Source: Chamaecyparis obtusa (lineage: Eukaryota; Streptophyta; Pinopsida; Cupressales; Cupressaceae). From it: a stretch of 64,000 nucleotides of DNA. Within the stretch, counting starts at the first letter, position 1. The number at the start of each line of letters is the position of its first letter. The DNA lies in contig BSBK01008835.1 in assembly GCA_027943335.1 (NCBI GenBank), positions 62,001-126,000 on the forward strand. Reading direction: 5' to 3'. Of the stretch, positions 34,325-47,599 are shown in pieces. Under the pieces are notes generated by a model, which had not been told where the DNA came from, made no database searches, and saw only the letters and a program-made list of their open reading frames with translations. The translations under genes and the position numbers were made by a program.

Positions 34325-37182
34325 TGTTGGCTTTTAAACTTGTTCCCAAATGGTGCTAGGTTTACACTATGATTGACAAACTGGTTAGTCTTTGCTCCAA
34401 AGTCTTATAGGGAAAAAGTGCCAATTGATGAGGACCGAGGGCATCCTCCTTCTACTTTGAGCTCCACATCACTCAGGTGGGTATTGCCTCATCTACACAC
34501 TCATGACTCTTCTTGAGTATTGAAAGGCCTACAGATGTATTATTGTGGAATAGTTACCAGACTCTTATAGGTATCTTGTACCCTAATGAAACCAAATCTG
34601 ATGCAATAACCTGCTTGCATGCAATGAGTCTGATAACCAGAGACCTACACTAATAGAAAGAAAGGGAAAGGGTGGGACTGAATGGAAATGATTTGAATGG
34701 ATAGAAGAGACCCCTAAGATACCCTAAGTCTCTCATAGACCAGTGCCTTATCCAATGGGCCATAGAGTCAAATACAATATTGCAAGGGACTGCTATGAAA
34801 CAAGAACACAATATGCTCAATGTGTTGATGCCTAACATCAATCACACACCATGACCAAACCTCAACTTAACACCCACCTATGTATTTAAGTATGTTATTA
34901 TCCACTCAAAGGATTTTAACCCTCCCCTTAGAAGAGACCTATAATTAGACAATACATTAACCAGTATCTACTAGAAGACAAGCATGAAATATCTTTGACA
35001 CCTCAGCTCACACATACATAAACACTAAACCTAAACCAGTTGTCCCTACGAAGACAAATCCACTTGCAAGCACATAGGAAGTGCAAATAGAAAAATCAAA
35101 CACCATTGATGTATGATTAATGAATCCAGAATTCAAATGGAGATAGCTTGACAATAGTAAGAGTAAATTGAGTTCTCATACATAAGACAAATCTGTTGTA
35201 ATATGTATTGTATTCTCTGAACCAACAATGGAAATAGAACACCCTATATGTAGAGAGAAGGGAAAATCTATAGAACAAAACCTTTCACTAGAACTGACAA
35301 AATTCAGAACCCTTGACAAGTCAAAATTTTGACTCTTTATACCACTAGCTGCCTTGGAAACCCATAATAGGTTGCAACAAGCTATGGATAGATAAGGCAT
35401 AGGTTACAACAGCTAAACCAATTGGAAACAGTCAAAATTTATTGCAGGTGCATGAAAGTTAGGCAACCCAAAGAGAAAAAATCTCAGACCCACATTAAGA
35501 TCAGGCCATAAGACCAGGAGATTGCCATAAAAACTAGTCTAATCAACCACCTACAAACACTTCTCGAGCCAAGATTGTATCACTCCTTACAAGGTACAAA
35601 TCCTTGCAATTGATCATCATACCTTGGACCACACTACAATGGCAAACAAATTACTACTTACCATTTCCAATGACTTCTGCATTGAAATTTAGTCCTTTTT
35701 ATTGCTAGAAATCCTCAGAACATTCAAATTTGAATCTCAACGGCTACTATGCAATTCACGGGCTTGTGTTTTTAACTATTTTCCCTTAGATGCACAATCA
35801 CAGTCATCAAATTAACCACCATAGGAATTTAGGTCTCATCATATGCTTGGTCGCATGATTGCAAGGCACCAAACTAACCTTTGCGATCATGCGATCGTGG
35901 TCTCCTAGCCATGGTCAACGGTCATAAACCCTGCTAAAAAGTTCTTCAGCCACCTCATAAATTCCCCATCAAATGAAAAATGGGCACATCAGTAGCATAG
36001 CACCTTGGACCCACACAACTTCACAATCGCGATACCATCAGTTGTCGCATGATCGCATAGCCAAAAACTAGGCTATGCGAACATGCGACAGGCCTCCACA
36101 TCATCGAAACACCAGCCTCATTTTACTTGGAAAATTGGTGACCGAAGAACTTTTGTTAGTTCATGAAATACTGTCCATCATCACTAAAAAACTTAGTGAC
36201 CACGTGACCATTGTTCACCAAGTCGCCAAACAAACTAGCGAATCACCTTTTTATTGCATGAACATGTGAACACATTGAAATTTTTTTAGGCCACCACATC
36301 TTTATCCACTCCGCCAAATCTCAGACCCCACTTGGGTCCATCTGAAGCCACATGTCAACATGCCATACACCATGGCTGCGAAGTCACTAGACATAGGACC
36401 CACCACTGAGAAAAGTCTTACCTTTTGGGAAGATCAGATGGTGGTCGCATGATCACAAAGGGGAGGAATATTCCTCATGATCATGCGGCAACATTAGATC
36501 TCATTTGCACTATTACTCTGCTTTGAGAAATATTAGGCCCACCAACAAACTGCCAAGCATTCAGTGACCACATGACTAACCACCCACGAGGTCATTGAAT
36601 GTTAGCCGATAACCGCCAAACACTCAAAGATTACGTGAGTAACAATCACCGAGTCACTGAAGGTTAGGCACCTAATGGCCAGAAACAAGAGATTGCATGA
36701 CAACATAGTTTCCAAGTCACCGAATAAGAGATGTAATCGCTAGAAAATCTGGAGAATGAGCGACAAGAAACCCTGCAAGGACTGGGCCCCACCATCCATC
36801 GCACCTACGCAGTTAAGACCAAAGTCAAAAACACACAAAGTATTCGACATAGAGAATGACTAAAAATACATAGGGTTTTTGATGCCAAAGGATAAGCACA
36901 CAAAATTAGGAGGCATAGGGTCAAAAACAACACAAAGGTCAAAAACATCATGGACTTTCAAAAATATTGTGGGTTTTCGACACTGAGGCAGATTTTGAAA
37001 TAAATTCCTGCAGACCCTAAAACTTGAACAACTTTCTAGATTTTTACAATTCAGCATGTGTAAATTGGACTGGAGCAAGGTGAAACATGAAGCACATAGG
37101 GCTAAGGGCACCAACCAAAAACATTTGCAGGGAAGAGGCCATTTTCATTGGATTTTGCATTGAACCAGAAAATGGACTAACA
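34325..37182 (-). mobile_element. Solo LTR of the F family, inverted copy inside X
   Basis: 2858 bp. On the minus strand it begins TGTTAGTCC (37182) and ends AAGCCAACA (34325). The candidate duplications are GAAGG (34320-34324) and AAAGG (37183-37187), 4 of 5 matching. It aligns with F at 25925-28505 throughout. It carries hairpins at 35851-35894, 36043-36090 (20-bp arms, one mismatch) and 36445-36488. The last contains the same 14-bp palindrome as F. It is noncoding. Confidence 0.72.
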
Positions 37183-37787
37183 AAAGGCATAGTTTCTGAT
37201 ATGCTAGGGCATGGTTTTTATGCAACTAGCATCATTCTTGTGAATAGATTGTATTTTGGGAAGCATTTTAACCCTAGGGCATGACCTTTGTGCTCTCTGC
37301 ATTTCTTTATATCATATTTTCTTGCACATTTGTTTTGGAATAGTGGTGGCATTTTGTTTATTGTCCCTTTGCATCCTCAAGGGCATGCTAATGGCACTAT
37401 TCACAAACTCTTTGCATTTGAGGTATTTTTTGTGGCATACTAATTCATCTTGTTTGTTCTTTTACATCTAAAGACCCATGGATAAACTAGGGCATTATGG
37501 TCTCTTCTTCATTGTTTCATTTGTATACACAACCCATCTATAGCTAGGGTATTCTTGGATGATCTCCCTTAATGTCGGCTAGGGCACGATATCAATGGCA
37601 TTGTATAGTGAACTTCTATGCATTTGATCCTCGGGGACTTTCTAGGTATGAGACTTAGGGAACTACTATGATTGGTAATACTCTTCTATATTTTGTGGTC
37701 ATGGAAATCTTGATGGCATCTGCCTTTTGTCAGTGCATTGTATTTGTGAGCCTCTATTGTTTTCTGCTGGTTATCTGTACTTGGGGA
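37183..37787. other. Element X, second segment (noncoding)
   Basis: T-rich, with recurrent GGGCAT/GGCAT words, possibly a worn tandem repeat. No coding signal. It ends at the G insertion, next to GGGGA. Confidence 0.45.
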
Positions 37788-38010
37788 TGTAATACCCAAA
37801 AATTGGCCTCAGTATATCAATCCTTCTAAACCATCAAAGTCCTATTATACTAGGCAATGATGTCTTCTAATGGACTCTACTTAACTTAGTGTCAAATACA
37901 GAAAACCTTAAATCTGTATTAATCACATGCTACATTTAATGTAATGGCTAAACAAACCCTATGATTGATTAATTTAAAGTCCTAGTACTTTTATTAATTA
38001 AATCCCCTTC

Positions 38011-38291
38011 TTCTATTAATTTAAATAAATACATTTAAATTAATTCACATTTCCCTTTTTAACCTACTTGAAATTAAATATTACATTTAATTCTATTTTC
38101 TTCTATTAATTTAAATAAATATATTTATCTATTTAAATTAATTCATATTTCCTTTATTTATCCACTTGAAATTAAATATTATATTTAATTCTATTTTCTT
38201 CTATTAATTTAAATAAATATATTTATCTATTTAAATTAATTCATATTTTCCTTTTAACCCACTTGGAATTAAATATTATATTTAATTCTAT
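38011..38291 (+). repeat. AT-rich tandem repeat in G's 5' LTR, 3 units of about 90-98 bp
   Basis: Units start TTCTATTAATTTAAATAAAT at 38011, 38101 and 38199, each ending near ATTAAATATTA. The same array is in the 3' LTR at 53189-53469, so it predates insertion. Confidence 0.85.
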
Positions 38292-38771
38292 TTGAGCACA
38301 TGACTCCTAATTCTAAACAAACTCATCTTTCTTACCCACCCACTAAAATTAAAATAATGATTTCTTCAACCTCTAAAGTCTTTACTTCTCCTCTCAAGTA
38401 AAAAACAACCACATGGAAGAAATATACTTTGTCCAAATAATCCAAAACTCCACAAACTCGGATTTGGACTTTGGGGTCATTTTTGAAGGCTCTTTTATGA
38501 GTCTTGAGCCACCTAGTGACCAAAAATCAACACCTAACCCTAAGTATATTAAGTGGGAAAGCTAAGATTGACTTTAACTACCCTCTAGAAGCCTCTTAAC
38601 CCCTCTAAAACCTCACTTAAGAATTCCATACGAGTTTGGGTAGGTTTCATTTTTCAAAGTGGATCCACCCATCCAGCCCCCATCCACCCACTTTGAATTA
38701 AATAATTAAAATAAGAGAATCTCAGCCCTTGATCTTCATTCAATCCTGACCGTTGATTCTCCTAAAAATCT

Positions 38772-38780
38772 TATAAATAG
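38772..38780 (+). promoter_or_regulatory. TATA box, 5' LTR of element G
   Basis: TATAAATAG is followed by GACTTCATTT. It is conserved in the 3' LTR at 53950-53958. Confidence 0.6.
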
Positions 38781-39132
38781 GACTTCATTTTCCTTTACAA
38801 AAGGAGCCTTCATGAGCATTGTTATTATAGATCTAATGGATCCAAATTCTTCTATCTTCTATCTATTTCTAAACCACACTCTTAGTATTCTCATAGCATT
38901 GCTTTCAAACATATAGTGCATTTCAAGGCATTTGGAGAGCTACATCAACCCATCTTTGGGAGAAGAAAGGAGGACATGGGAACTAAATCTTGGAGGGAGT
39001 TTGCATTTAATTTCATTCTTTATTTTTAAGTTGTTTCTCATGAAGTATATTAGATTTGTTTGCATGTTTCTTATATGAATCTTGTAGTTGTTTCATTTTC
39101 ATGCATTCTAATCCAATTCTAGTCTTACATTT

Positions 39133-39145
39133 TGGTGAACCTGAC
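39133..39145 (+). other. Candidate primer-binding site of element G
   Basis: TGGTGAACCTGAC begins three bases after the LTR end. The leading TGG fits a tRNA CCA end. I did not assign the tRNA. Confidence 0.5.
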
Positions 39146-39325
39146 ATGAACAATACTAACCTTTTGGTGTTTCTTTTGATGTTTTTATGCTTGTAGGGCT
39201 CTTGGGAAGCTTTCTCAACAATTTTTGCAAGATTGGACTATTTCTTCCACTTCTTCTTGTCTTCCATTCTTCCACTTTCTTGTCTCATTCTTGGCTATTC
39301 CCATTCCATTCTAAGGGTCTAAAAT

Positions 39326-39700
39326 GAACTTCTAATGCATCTCATTTCAAGTTCTAAAGCTAATGAACTCTCACATTTGGATTTGGTGCACATAAAATTA
39401 ACTCAAATGCTTCCATTTCCAATTTCTAAAGGCAAAATCAACCTTCACACTTAGCTTCAGAATGCTTAAAAAAAACCTAACATTTGGATTTGGTGCTCTT
39501 AAAATTGATGCAACTAGTTTTCAATTCAATCACTAAAGGCTAAATGAACTCTCATATTTGGATTTGGCACACTTAAAATGAATTCAACTTGTTTCAAAGC
39601 CAATTTCTAAATGCTCATGAATCCTCACATTTCCTTTTGGAGTACCTAAAAATAACTTCACATCTTTGATTTTCCTAAAGGCAAATGAATCTCATCTAAG
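39326..39700 (+). repeat. Degenerate tandem repeats in the leader of element G
   Basis: Four or so copies of a CATTTGGATTTGGTGCACT-like unit with TTCTAAAGGC between them, near 39372, 39477, 39550 and 39628. Spacing is 74-105 bp. Noncoding. Confidence 0.55.
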
Positions 39701-40058
39701 CAGGATTTAAAGTAAATCAATGTTCATTATTTCAAGCTATGCTCTAATGTTCTTCAATCTTTTCAAATCTAGCTAAGTAGGGGTGAAAATTGATCAAATG
39801 TCTCTCAAATTTGCATATTCTAAGGTCAATTAACTCTAATCTTTTGCAAATATACATGTTTCCAAATTGCTCACGCACAACAACACAAAGGTGAATCGTG
39901 TTGCTAGGATTTGAGGTATTCTATTACATCGCTACAACATTTCAATTTTGGGAATAAAATGAACCTCTCATGTGTATGGTTTGTGTGATTTAATACTTTC
40001 ATAAACCACATTTCAATTTTGGGCTCTAAAAAGAATATAGATTCAATTCCATGTATAA

Positions 40059-40685
40059 GTGTTTCACATAATAATTAGGCCCTATGAACACTATTTGTGG
40101 TTCTTGAGAGAGTGGGCTTCCAGTGAAGCTCTTCTCAATGAGAGAATCCTTGTAGGTAGGGAGGATACTGAAAATGTCTTGTGTTCCACTAGGTTTGTAG
40201 TCATTGACTTATTGATCGATGCATTCTCTCTCCGGAGAGATTGATAAACTATGAGTTGTTGACATCACGAACCTTGGTGAGACCATTTCAGTCTTAGCGT
40301 GTCAGGTGAACCTTGTTTGCTATGTTTTGGTGAGGTGAAGAGGCTAGAGGACTATGCTCTACTCCCTTTTTGGGTAGTATCAAAAACTCAAATCCTTGGA
40401 TCCAAACCAAGTCCCAATGTGGTCCCTTTTGTGAGTCACCTTTTAGAGAGGGTTAACCGTAGTGGACATTCCCTTTATTGGGTCAACCATGTGGATGGAA
40501 CCTCAAGTGGTAATAGCCATTTTGACCATGGTAGTGACAACTGCTATATAAATGTCTTTGTGGAAGAAATCTCCATGGGTGTAGTTTCTTATCAGGCTGT
40601 CAAAACTCCTCAGCATCTCCAATTGATTAAATTCTTGGAATGTGTCAAAACTCTGGTGCATTGGGATTGGGGTTCACCCACTTGA
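40059..40685 (+). pseudogene. Possible ORF upstream of gag in element G (unknown)
   Basis: Two blocks in the same frame (40059-40244 and 40299-40685), separated by several stops, read like protein, the second with VKTPQHLQLIKFLECVKTL. Ogre-type Tat elements carry an extra ORF before gag, so this could be its remnant. Similarity was not recognised, and chance cannot be excluded. The remaining leader up to 41435 has only short ORFs. Confidence 0.3.
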
Positions 40686-41435
40686 AATTATAAAAGTCAC
40701 AGAGTCAAACCATTACTACGAACCATAGAGCAACCAAATTTTTCTTTCTAGGACTATGTGCATAATTGAAAAACATTTTGAGAACATACACAAATAGTTC
40801 TTTAGGGAGTAGAGATACTAAGTCACTATCTTTCTTCATGTGCAAGGTTGCTTTGTCCCTTGCTCATTGTTTGAAAATAATGGTTTGCTTGAACTCCCTG
40901 ATTGCTATCTTGCGTGCTTATTTAACAAATAAAAACTAAGTTCCAACATTTACAACTACTTGATAGTTCAAACCCATGTGCTTGTTAACAAATGGTTTCA
41001 AAATATTCAAACATCCAAAATAGTTGAATCCTTTTCGGGTAAACATGATCATCCCAAGCTTTCACGTAGTTCTGTTAGGAAACCCTATGTCAGGAATGAA
41101 ATAGAGAGCAATAGCTTCCAATCCATTTTTCCAAGGAGATCCTTTTAGTTTTCCTTCTAATTCATCTATGTGAATTTGATCTCATCTTGTGTCAAAACCT
41201 TGTCAAGACAACCTCAAATCAATTCTGAAGCAACGGCTAGGTGTTGTGAACTCATGTTCACTATCTTTTGGGCAGCTACCCATACAACTAGGGCACAATA
41301 TCCTACACTTATGTCCAAATCATTTATCACCCAATCAACCAAACCAATCTTGATGGGGTTGTGTCATTTGATTTGTCCTAAATTAGGTCATCTATTAGTT
41401 GTCTTATCTTGCTCTTTTGGATTCACCAAAGATTG

Positions 41436-42990
41436 ATGGTGGAAACTCGAGCATCCTCACACAAGAAACCTAGAGAAGAGTCTAATACTGTACCCCCTCT
41501 ACCATCAGTTCACAAAAGTAACCCACCAACCCCTCCAGTATTAATACCAGAACAAAATCAAAATACCGCCATGTCTCAAGGTGGAACTAGTCATGGCTCT
41601 CAAGGTCATCAATCTGAACATGGTGAGGACCGAGAACCCACACCATCTAAAATAGCCAATCATCAAAATAATGATGACTTTCAAAGAATGATGATATATT
41701 TCTTACAAGAAGAGAAAGAGGCTTATTTCTTATAACTAGCTCAACAAGGAGCCAAACTTCCTCCTAATTTCAATGTTGAAGATATCATCAAACATGAGGA
41801 AGAAACTCCCATCACTACTATGGTGAAACAAATGCATGCCATGCAAGTCAAACTTAACTAGATAGAAAAAGAGAAAACACCCATGGAATTCTCTATGGAG
41901 GCTTTATGCCCCTTTCCATTTGATAAAGACTTGTACATGCCACCATTCCCAAAAAGAATGGAAATACCCAAATATGACAAATATGATGGAAACTCTAACC
42001 TCTAAGATCATGTTAGAGAATTTTGTACACAATCCATGAAGTTTATGCATGAACCAACTTACTTAATGCACCTTTTCCCTCGATCTCTGGGAGGAGCGGC
42101 TATCAAATGGTTCTCTAAAATACCTCCAACTATCAAGATTTTTGAGGAGTTAATCAAACTATTTTATCAACAATACTCCTACAACATCCAACACTCAGTC
42201 ACCATGATCGACATTTGCAATTTGAAACAAAAGTTCGGAGAATCCCTTCTCACTTTCCTCAAACATTGGAGGAAGAAATTTTCACTCTATGCTCAGCAGA
42301 TTCCAGAAAATGAAAAACTTGAAATATTCATCAACAACCTCATTCTGGAACTCAATTATCACCTCCAAATACAAAATCATACTTCTTTTGATAAGATGGT
42401 AGAAAATGCCATAAAAATTGAAGATGTACTTGTTCATAAGGGAGACATATCCCTTTACAAGGAAACAAGTTTGAAACAGGTTCTAATTCCAAACCAAAGG
42501 ACAAAAACCAAAATGTCAAATTTTGGAATAAGAACAAAGGCATTGTCACAGATGGTGTTGTTGATACTCTCCATGCCCCATCTGAGGCACCATCATTTAA
42601 TCTCACTCTTGGCACCAAGGCCATCAAGAGTTCAGAACTAAAGACACCTGAACCTGCTAACAAATAGTCATCTGAATATAAACCTTGGGCTTCAGATCCT
42701 AAACACAAGTTTACTCCTCTTGGAGAATCTTTGGAATCAACTATGAAAACTTTGTTAGCTAATGACATCATATCTCTACCTAAGATTTGACAATATGACC
42801 CTGAACCTAAACCAAAGTGGTGGAGAGAGAATGAGTTTTGTGACTTCCATCGTGGCAAGGATCATAAAACTAATAACTGGTTACGCTTGAAGCATCTCAT
42901 ACAAGACAAAATTGATGCTAAAGAGATTTTAATCAACCCTAAGAGCAATAACGATCATACAACATTCACAGAACCATTTCTGAAACATGG
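41436..42990 (+). pseudogene. Gag of Ty3/Gypsy element G
   Basis: The start is ATG 41436 (MVETRASSHKK, a common Tat gag opening). The middle is a retrotransposon gag domain (YLMHLFPRSLGGAAIKWFSKIPP, FGESLLTFLKHWRKKFS). A C-terminal CCHC-like finger (CDFHRGKDHKTNNW) has lost its last Cys to Trp. Stops occur near 41733, 41861, 42003 and 42789, and a frameshift near 42600. It is the nucleocapsid/capsid relic. The 168-residue ORF on the other strand (42352-42858) is a shadow. Confidence 0.82.
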
Positions 42991-43342
42991 TTAGGAAGTT
43001 TCATCTTCTCAATCTAATATGGGGGCAAAGGTCAATTATGCCTACCCTGGAAATAATGTTGTCATCAATATGGTTGAACCATGTCTCTCTGAGAGTTGCA
43101 GTGTCATCACAATTGTATGAAGAGATAGAGATCACTCCTCGGCTAATGCAGTTACTTGATCACAAGCTCTGGCACATCTGAAAGGACAAATCCTAGATTC
43201 ATCTAATGTCCCTAAGATACCTTTCAATCTTTCATCTACTTCCAAATAGAAGGTTGTTTCAAAATATTCCAATCCAAAAGATACAAGGCCTACATCTTAT
43301 AGCATTGTTCAACAACTCCAGCACACTAATGCAAAAATCTCT

Positions 43343-43930
43343 ATGTTTGAGTTGCTTCGAATATCTCTAGCTCACAAAGTCATTCTAGACAAAACTTTGC
43401 TTGGATCCAATGTTCCTAACGACCTTGATTTAGACAGGTTCCAGACTATGGTTGGACATCTTACATCTCCTCAATACATCTCCTTTTCAGAAGAAGATGA
43501 CAATTCATTAAGTCACCCCCATAACCAACCTTTGCATATAGAAGTCTTAATCCAAAACCATCGTGTCAAACATGTGTTGATAGATGGAGGTGCTAGCTTC
43601 AATATTTTCTCCTACAAATTGGTGACACAATTGGGATGGTCAAAAAATGCTATTGATCCTAAAAAGAGGATAACCATAAAAGCATATGTTGAACAAGAAA
43701 GATCCTCAAAAGGCACCATTGTCTTGCCTATTAGAACAGGACCTGTAATCAAAGATGTCACCTGCCAAGTACTGGATCTCCCACTAGCCTACAACATTCT
43801 TCTAGGAAGACCCTAGATCCATGACATGCAAGCTATTCCATCAACCTATCACCAATGTGTAAAATTTCCCTATGATGGAGTCGAGGTCACTATACCAGTA
43901 GACATTACAACTTCTTGCAATGCTTTGTAA
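43343..43930 (+). pseudogene. Aspartic protease of element G
   Basis: Pepsin-like retroviral protease motif VLIDGGASFNIF (DGGAS in place of the usual D[ST]G), then LGWSKNAIDP, a hydrophobic beta pattern and the second motif AYNILLGRP, typical of plant Gypsy proteases. A stop directly follows at 43814. Upstream lies a linker with stops. Confidence 0.78.
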
Positions 43931-45552
43931 GAAAGTGCAGACAAACTTGTTCCACACAACAGGGAATCCGCCACTAAACAGAGTAACACAACCTCTAACT
44001 CTAAAGTAGAGGATGTAATGAAGCAGGTCAAAATCAAAGACATCAGCATGGGAGAATATAGAATGGAACCTGTGTTGTCTCTCACTTCTCTCCCAATTTC
44101 ACCTAAGTCTTATGGACAACCCTCATAAAAGAAAAAACTAGCAATCAAAGCACCAAAAGTCATCTATAATGGGAGCTTTGTCATAGAGCAAGTGTCCAAG
44201 AAAGAACTTAAGGAAGAAACAGGTGTACTCACCTAGTTATACAAAGAAAAGAGCCAATCTCACATAGCTCAAAATTGTGGCTCTCAATCACACAAGATTC
44301 CTGCAAAATCATATGGACCGGTAGCAAGTTAATGACTCAAATGGGATACATAGGAAAAGGACCTCTAGGAATAAGAGGCAAAGGTCTTATATCACCCATT
44401 GAACATTGTGCCCAAGAAAATAAGGATACTACAGGTCTAGGATACAAGAAGAAGCCTTTCTATCTTAGCAAGAATTGCTCTCATGTCATAGAGAAAATCA
44501 AGCCAAGAGAAACTCTTCTTGAGAAAGAAGACACAAAATAATCTAATAGTGATGATTTTGACACTACTAAGGAGCTCATTCCTTATGAGCATTTGCCTAA
44601 AGAAATAACAAACCTCCTTGATGCTGAAGATGATCCCATAAAGAGAATCAATATAGTGGACACCCAAAAGACAGTCACCACACAAAAACTAACTGATCCT
44701 GAAAGAATGTTGACTGAACAGCTTGAACACAACAATGATTCTGAAATAGACTCCCATGAATAGGAGTTCCACTCAGAATCTGAAGGAAATCCTGATTGGG
44801 GAATTCATCCCGATTTCACCCATGTTCTTGATTTGGAGGAAGAATCAAAAAAAGATGAGCTTGTCATAGATGCCACTCATCAAAACTCACCTACACCTAA
44901 CATAGGTTTAGAGAGAAGTAATGAACCTCGTGAATCTAATTCACTTAATACTAACAATGGAATCACTAACGCCATTGAAATGATTAATGAACTAGACATT
45001 CTTAGTAGTGATACTAGCTTCGAATTTGAGAGTCGGGTTAAAACCAATGATGACAACACCATAAGCGTAAACACCATCAGTAAATCTTTCCATACATTGA
45101 CTATCCATCATCCTGACCTCATAGACCAAAACTCAGCTGACCCAAACCAAGATGTCCATATCTTTTCAACTAACTACACCCTTGCGTGCTACCTCAATGC
45201 AGTGGAACCCATGATGACTTCCATCAGTAAATCTAGCAGTAGCATGACAGAGTTGGACATCAAATATCTCAGTCAAAAAAGTAAAAACAAAAGGAAAAAG
45301 AGTTTTGAGGGTGAAAACCACTATGTGGCAGTCTTAGAACATAAAATAGTAAAAACAAAAGATGCATCCAAAGGTGAAAACCTCTCAGAGGCACCTAAGG
45401 ATGAGATATTTGATGTCCTTCTGAGTCACTCATAGGACTGATCTCTAGTATTGATTGAACCAACTCAGTCTATCAACTTGGGCATAGTAGAAGAACCTCA
45501 GTTAATCCATGTAGCTCAATCTCTGTTAGAAGAAGAAAAATAAGCATTCACT
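43931..45552 (+). pseudogene. Protease-RT linker of element G with G-patch-like motif
   Basis: Low-complexity, charged coding remnant. Near 44325-44370 is MTQMGYIGKGPLG, followed by a second GLGYKKKP, a G-patch-like pattern seen in some Tat polyproteins. Block 44833-45435 is a Ser/Asn/Asp-rich linker. The stops at 44541 and 44761 and a frameshift mark decay. No enzyme domain. Confidence 0.5.
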
Positions 45553-47373
45553 ATGTTCTTATCAGAAAAGAAAATCAACTTTGCATGGAAATATTCTGAT
45601 ATGCCTGGATTAGATCCTAAGCTAATCATGCATCATCTTTCCATAGCTCTAGGAGTCAAACCTGTCAAACAAAAAATGCGAAAAATGCATCCTCATATTG
45701 CACTTCTAGTCAAAGTTGAGTTGGAAAAGTTGCTAAAAGCCAGATTTATCTGAGTCATAGATTATGCTGAGTGGATATCAAACATAGTCCTAGTTTCAAA
45801 ACTAGATAACTCTATTAGGATATGCATAGATTTCAGAGATTTAAACAAAGCATGCCCTAAGGATGACTTTCCACTACCGAACATTGATATGATAGTGGTC
45901 ATGACTGCTGGCTTTGAAATGTAGTCTCTAATGGATGGTTCTTCTGGCTACAACCAGATCAAGATTGCTCCAGAAGATCAGGAGAAAATAGCTTTTACTT
46001 GTGCTCGGGGTACTTTCTATTGGAATGTCATGCCATTTGGTCTCAAGAATGTTGGTGCTACATATCAGAGAGCTATGACAACTATCTTCCATGATATGAT
46101 GCATAAAACCATGGAAGACTATGTTGATGACACCTTAGCAAAATCAATGATAAGATCAGAACATCTAAATGATTTGCACAAAATACTAGACAAAATGGAG
46201 AAGTTTAGTCTCAGACTAAATCCTAAGAAATGTGCTTTTGGTGTAACTTCTGGAAAGCTCCTAGGCTATATTGTCTCAAAGAAAGACATTGAAGTAGATC
46301 TTGCTAAAGTCAAGGCTATCATAGAGATGCCACCTCCTAAAAATATCATTCAAATTAGAACCTTGTAAGGAAGGGTACAATCTATCAGACGCTTCATATC
46401 TCAGTTAGTAGATATATCACAACCTTTCACAAACACATTACATAAGGGTGTGATTTTTACATGGAATGAAGAATGTGAAAGGAACTTCAACCACATCAAG
46501 CAATATCTTTCAAATCCTCTTATTTTGATGCCTCCCATTCAGGGGAAGCCATTGATTTTGTATGTCTCCACCATAGATACCTCACTGGGGGCATTACTGG
46601 CACAACATGATGACAACAATAAAGAGAGAGCCATCTACTACATCAGTAGAACCTTGGTAGCATATGAAAAGAACTATTCAAAGATTGAAAAAGCCTGTCT
46701 AGCTGTGATTTTTGCATCATAGAAACGGAGACACTATATGTTAGCGCATACAATGCAGTTGATAGCTAAGATTGACCCATTAAAATACTTATTGAGCAAG
46801 GCTGCCCTCACAGGTAGATTAGCTAAATGGGTGATGCTATTGAGTGAATTCAACATAGAGTATGTTGAATGGAAAGCTATCAAAGGTCAAGTCATTGCTG
46901 ATCAATTGGCTGAAGCCCCAATGTTTGATGACACACCATTACAGATGGAATTTCTAGACTCCTCTATCATGCACATATCTTCAAGGATTTGGAAAATTTT
47001 CTTTGACGGATCTTACACACAAAATAGATCTAGAGCCGACATACTTTTCATAACACCACAAGGATAATCCATACCTAAAGCATTCAGAATAAAATTTCCT
47101 TGTACAAATAATATTGCAGAATATGAAGCTCTACTTAATGGCATGAAGATACTAATTGAGTGGCGAGTGATAGAGTTACACATTCAAGGAGACTCCCAGC
47201 TCATTATACACCAAGTAAATGATGTATACCAGACAAAGGATGAGAAACTAGTTCCATACAAATGCATGGTTGATGACCTTAAGAAGTATTTCATCACAGT
47301 CACTTTTGAGCAAATTCCTAGAATAGAGAACAAGGCTGCTGATGCTATGGCAACATTATCATCTCTACTATAG
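45553..47373 (+). pseudogene. Reverse transcriptase with two RNase H domains (element G)
   Basis: One frame with several stops. RT motifs are ICIDFRDLNKACPKDDFPLP, SGYNQIKIAPED, FYWNVMPFGLKN and catalytic YVDDTLAKS near 46120. The first RNase H follows (LYVSTIDTSLGALLAQ, ISRTLVAYEKNYSKIEKACLAV). A second, archaeal-type RNase H has KIFFDGSYTQNRSR, NIAEYEALLNGM and HIQGDSQLIIHQV, followed by NKAADAMATLSSLL. Two RNase H domains in series identify the Tat group. Stops lie near 45751, 45922, 46366, 46720, 47065 and 47371. RT copies RNA to DNA and RNase H removes RNA from the hybrid. Confidence 0.88.
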
Positions 47374-47599
47374 CAGCCAGAACATGAGCTACATTATGAG
47401 TTCCTAGTGGAAGCATTGTCATTCCCTGCACAGTTGTTGGTTATGATTCTTCCAGATACAAACCCCTTTTCTCATTCCTTTGAGATCAAATCATTCCCAA
47501 TTCCTTTAACCACCATGAAAAATGTTCCCTTATCTAAAATGCATTGTGGTATGTCATCATTGGTAATGATCTATACAAATGAAGTCTAGATGGTACACT

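Larger units (their letters stand above)
37788..39129 (+). repeat. 5' LTR of element G
   Basis: 1342 bp, TGTAATACCC...TCTAGTCTTACA. It contains an AT-rich triple tandem repeat (38011-38291) and TATAAATAG at 38772. It is highly similar to the 3' LTR. Confidence 0.92.

Noticed and set aside
38011..38291. CRISPR-like array
   Set aside because: Units of 90-98 bp are contiguous, without spacers, and occur in both LTRs of a plant retrotransposon.
42352..42858. 168-residue minus-strand ORF
   Set aside because: Antisense shadow of G's gag, which has clear domain motifs on the plus strand.
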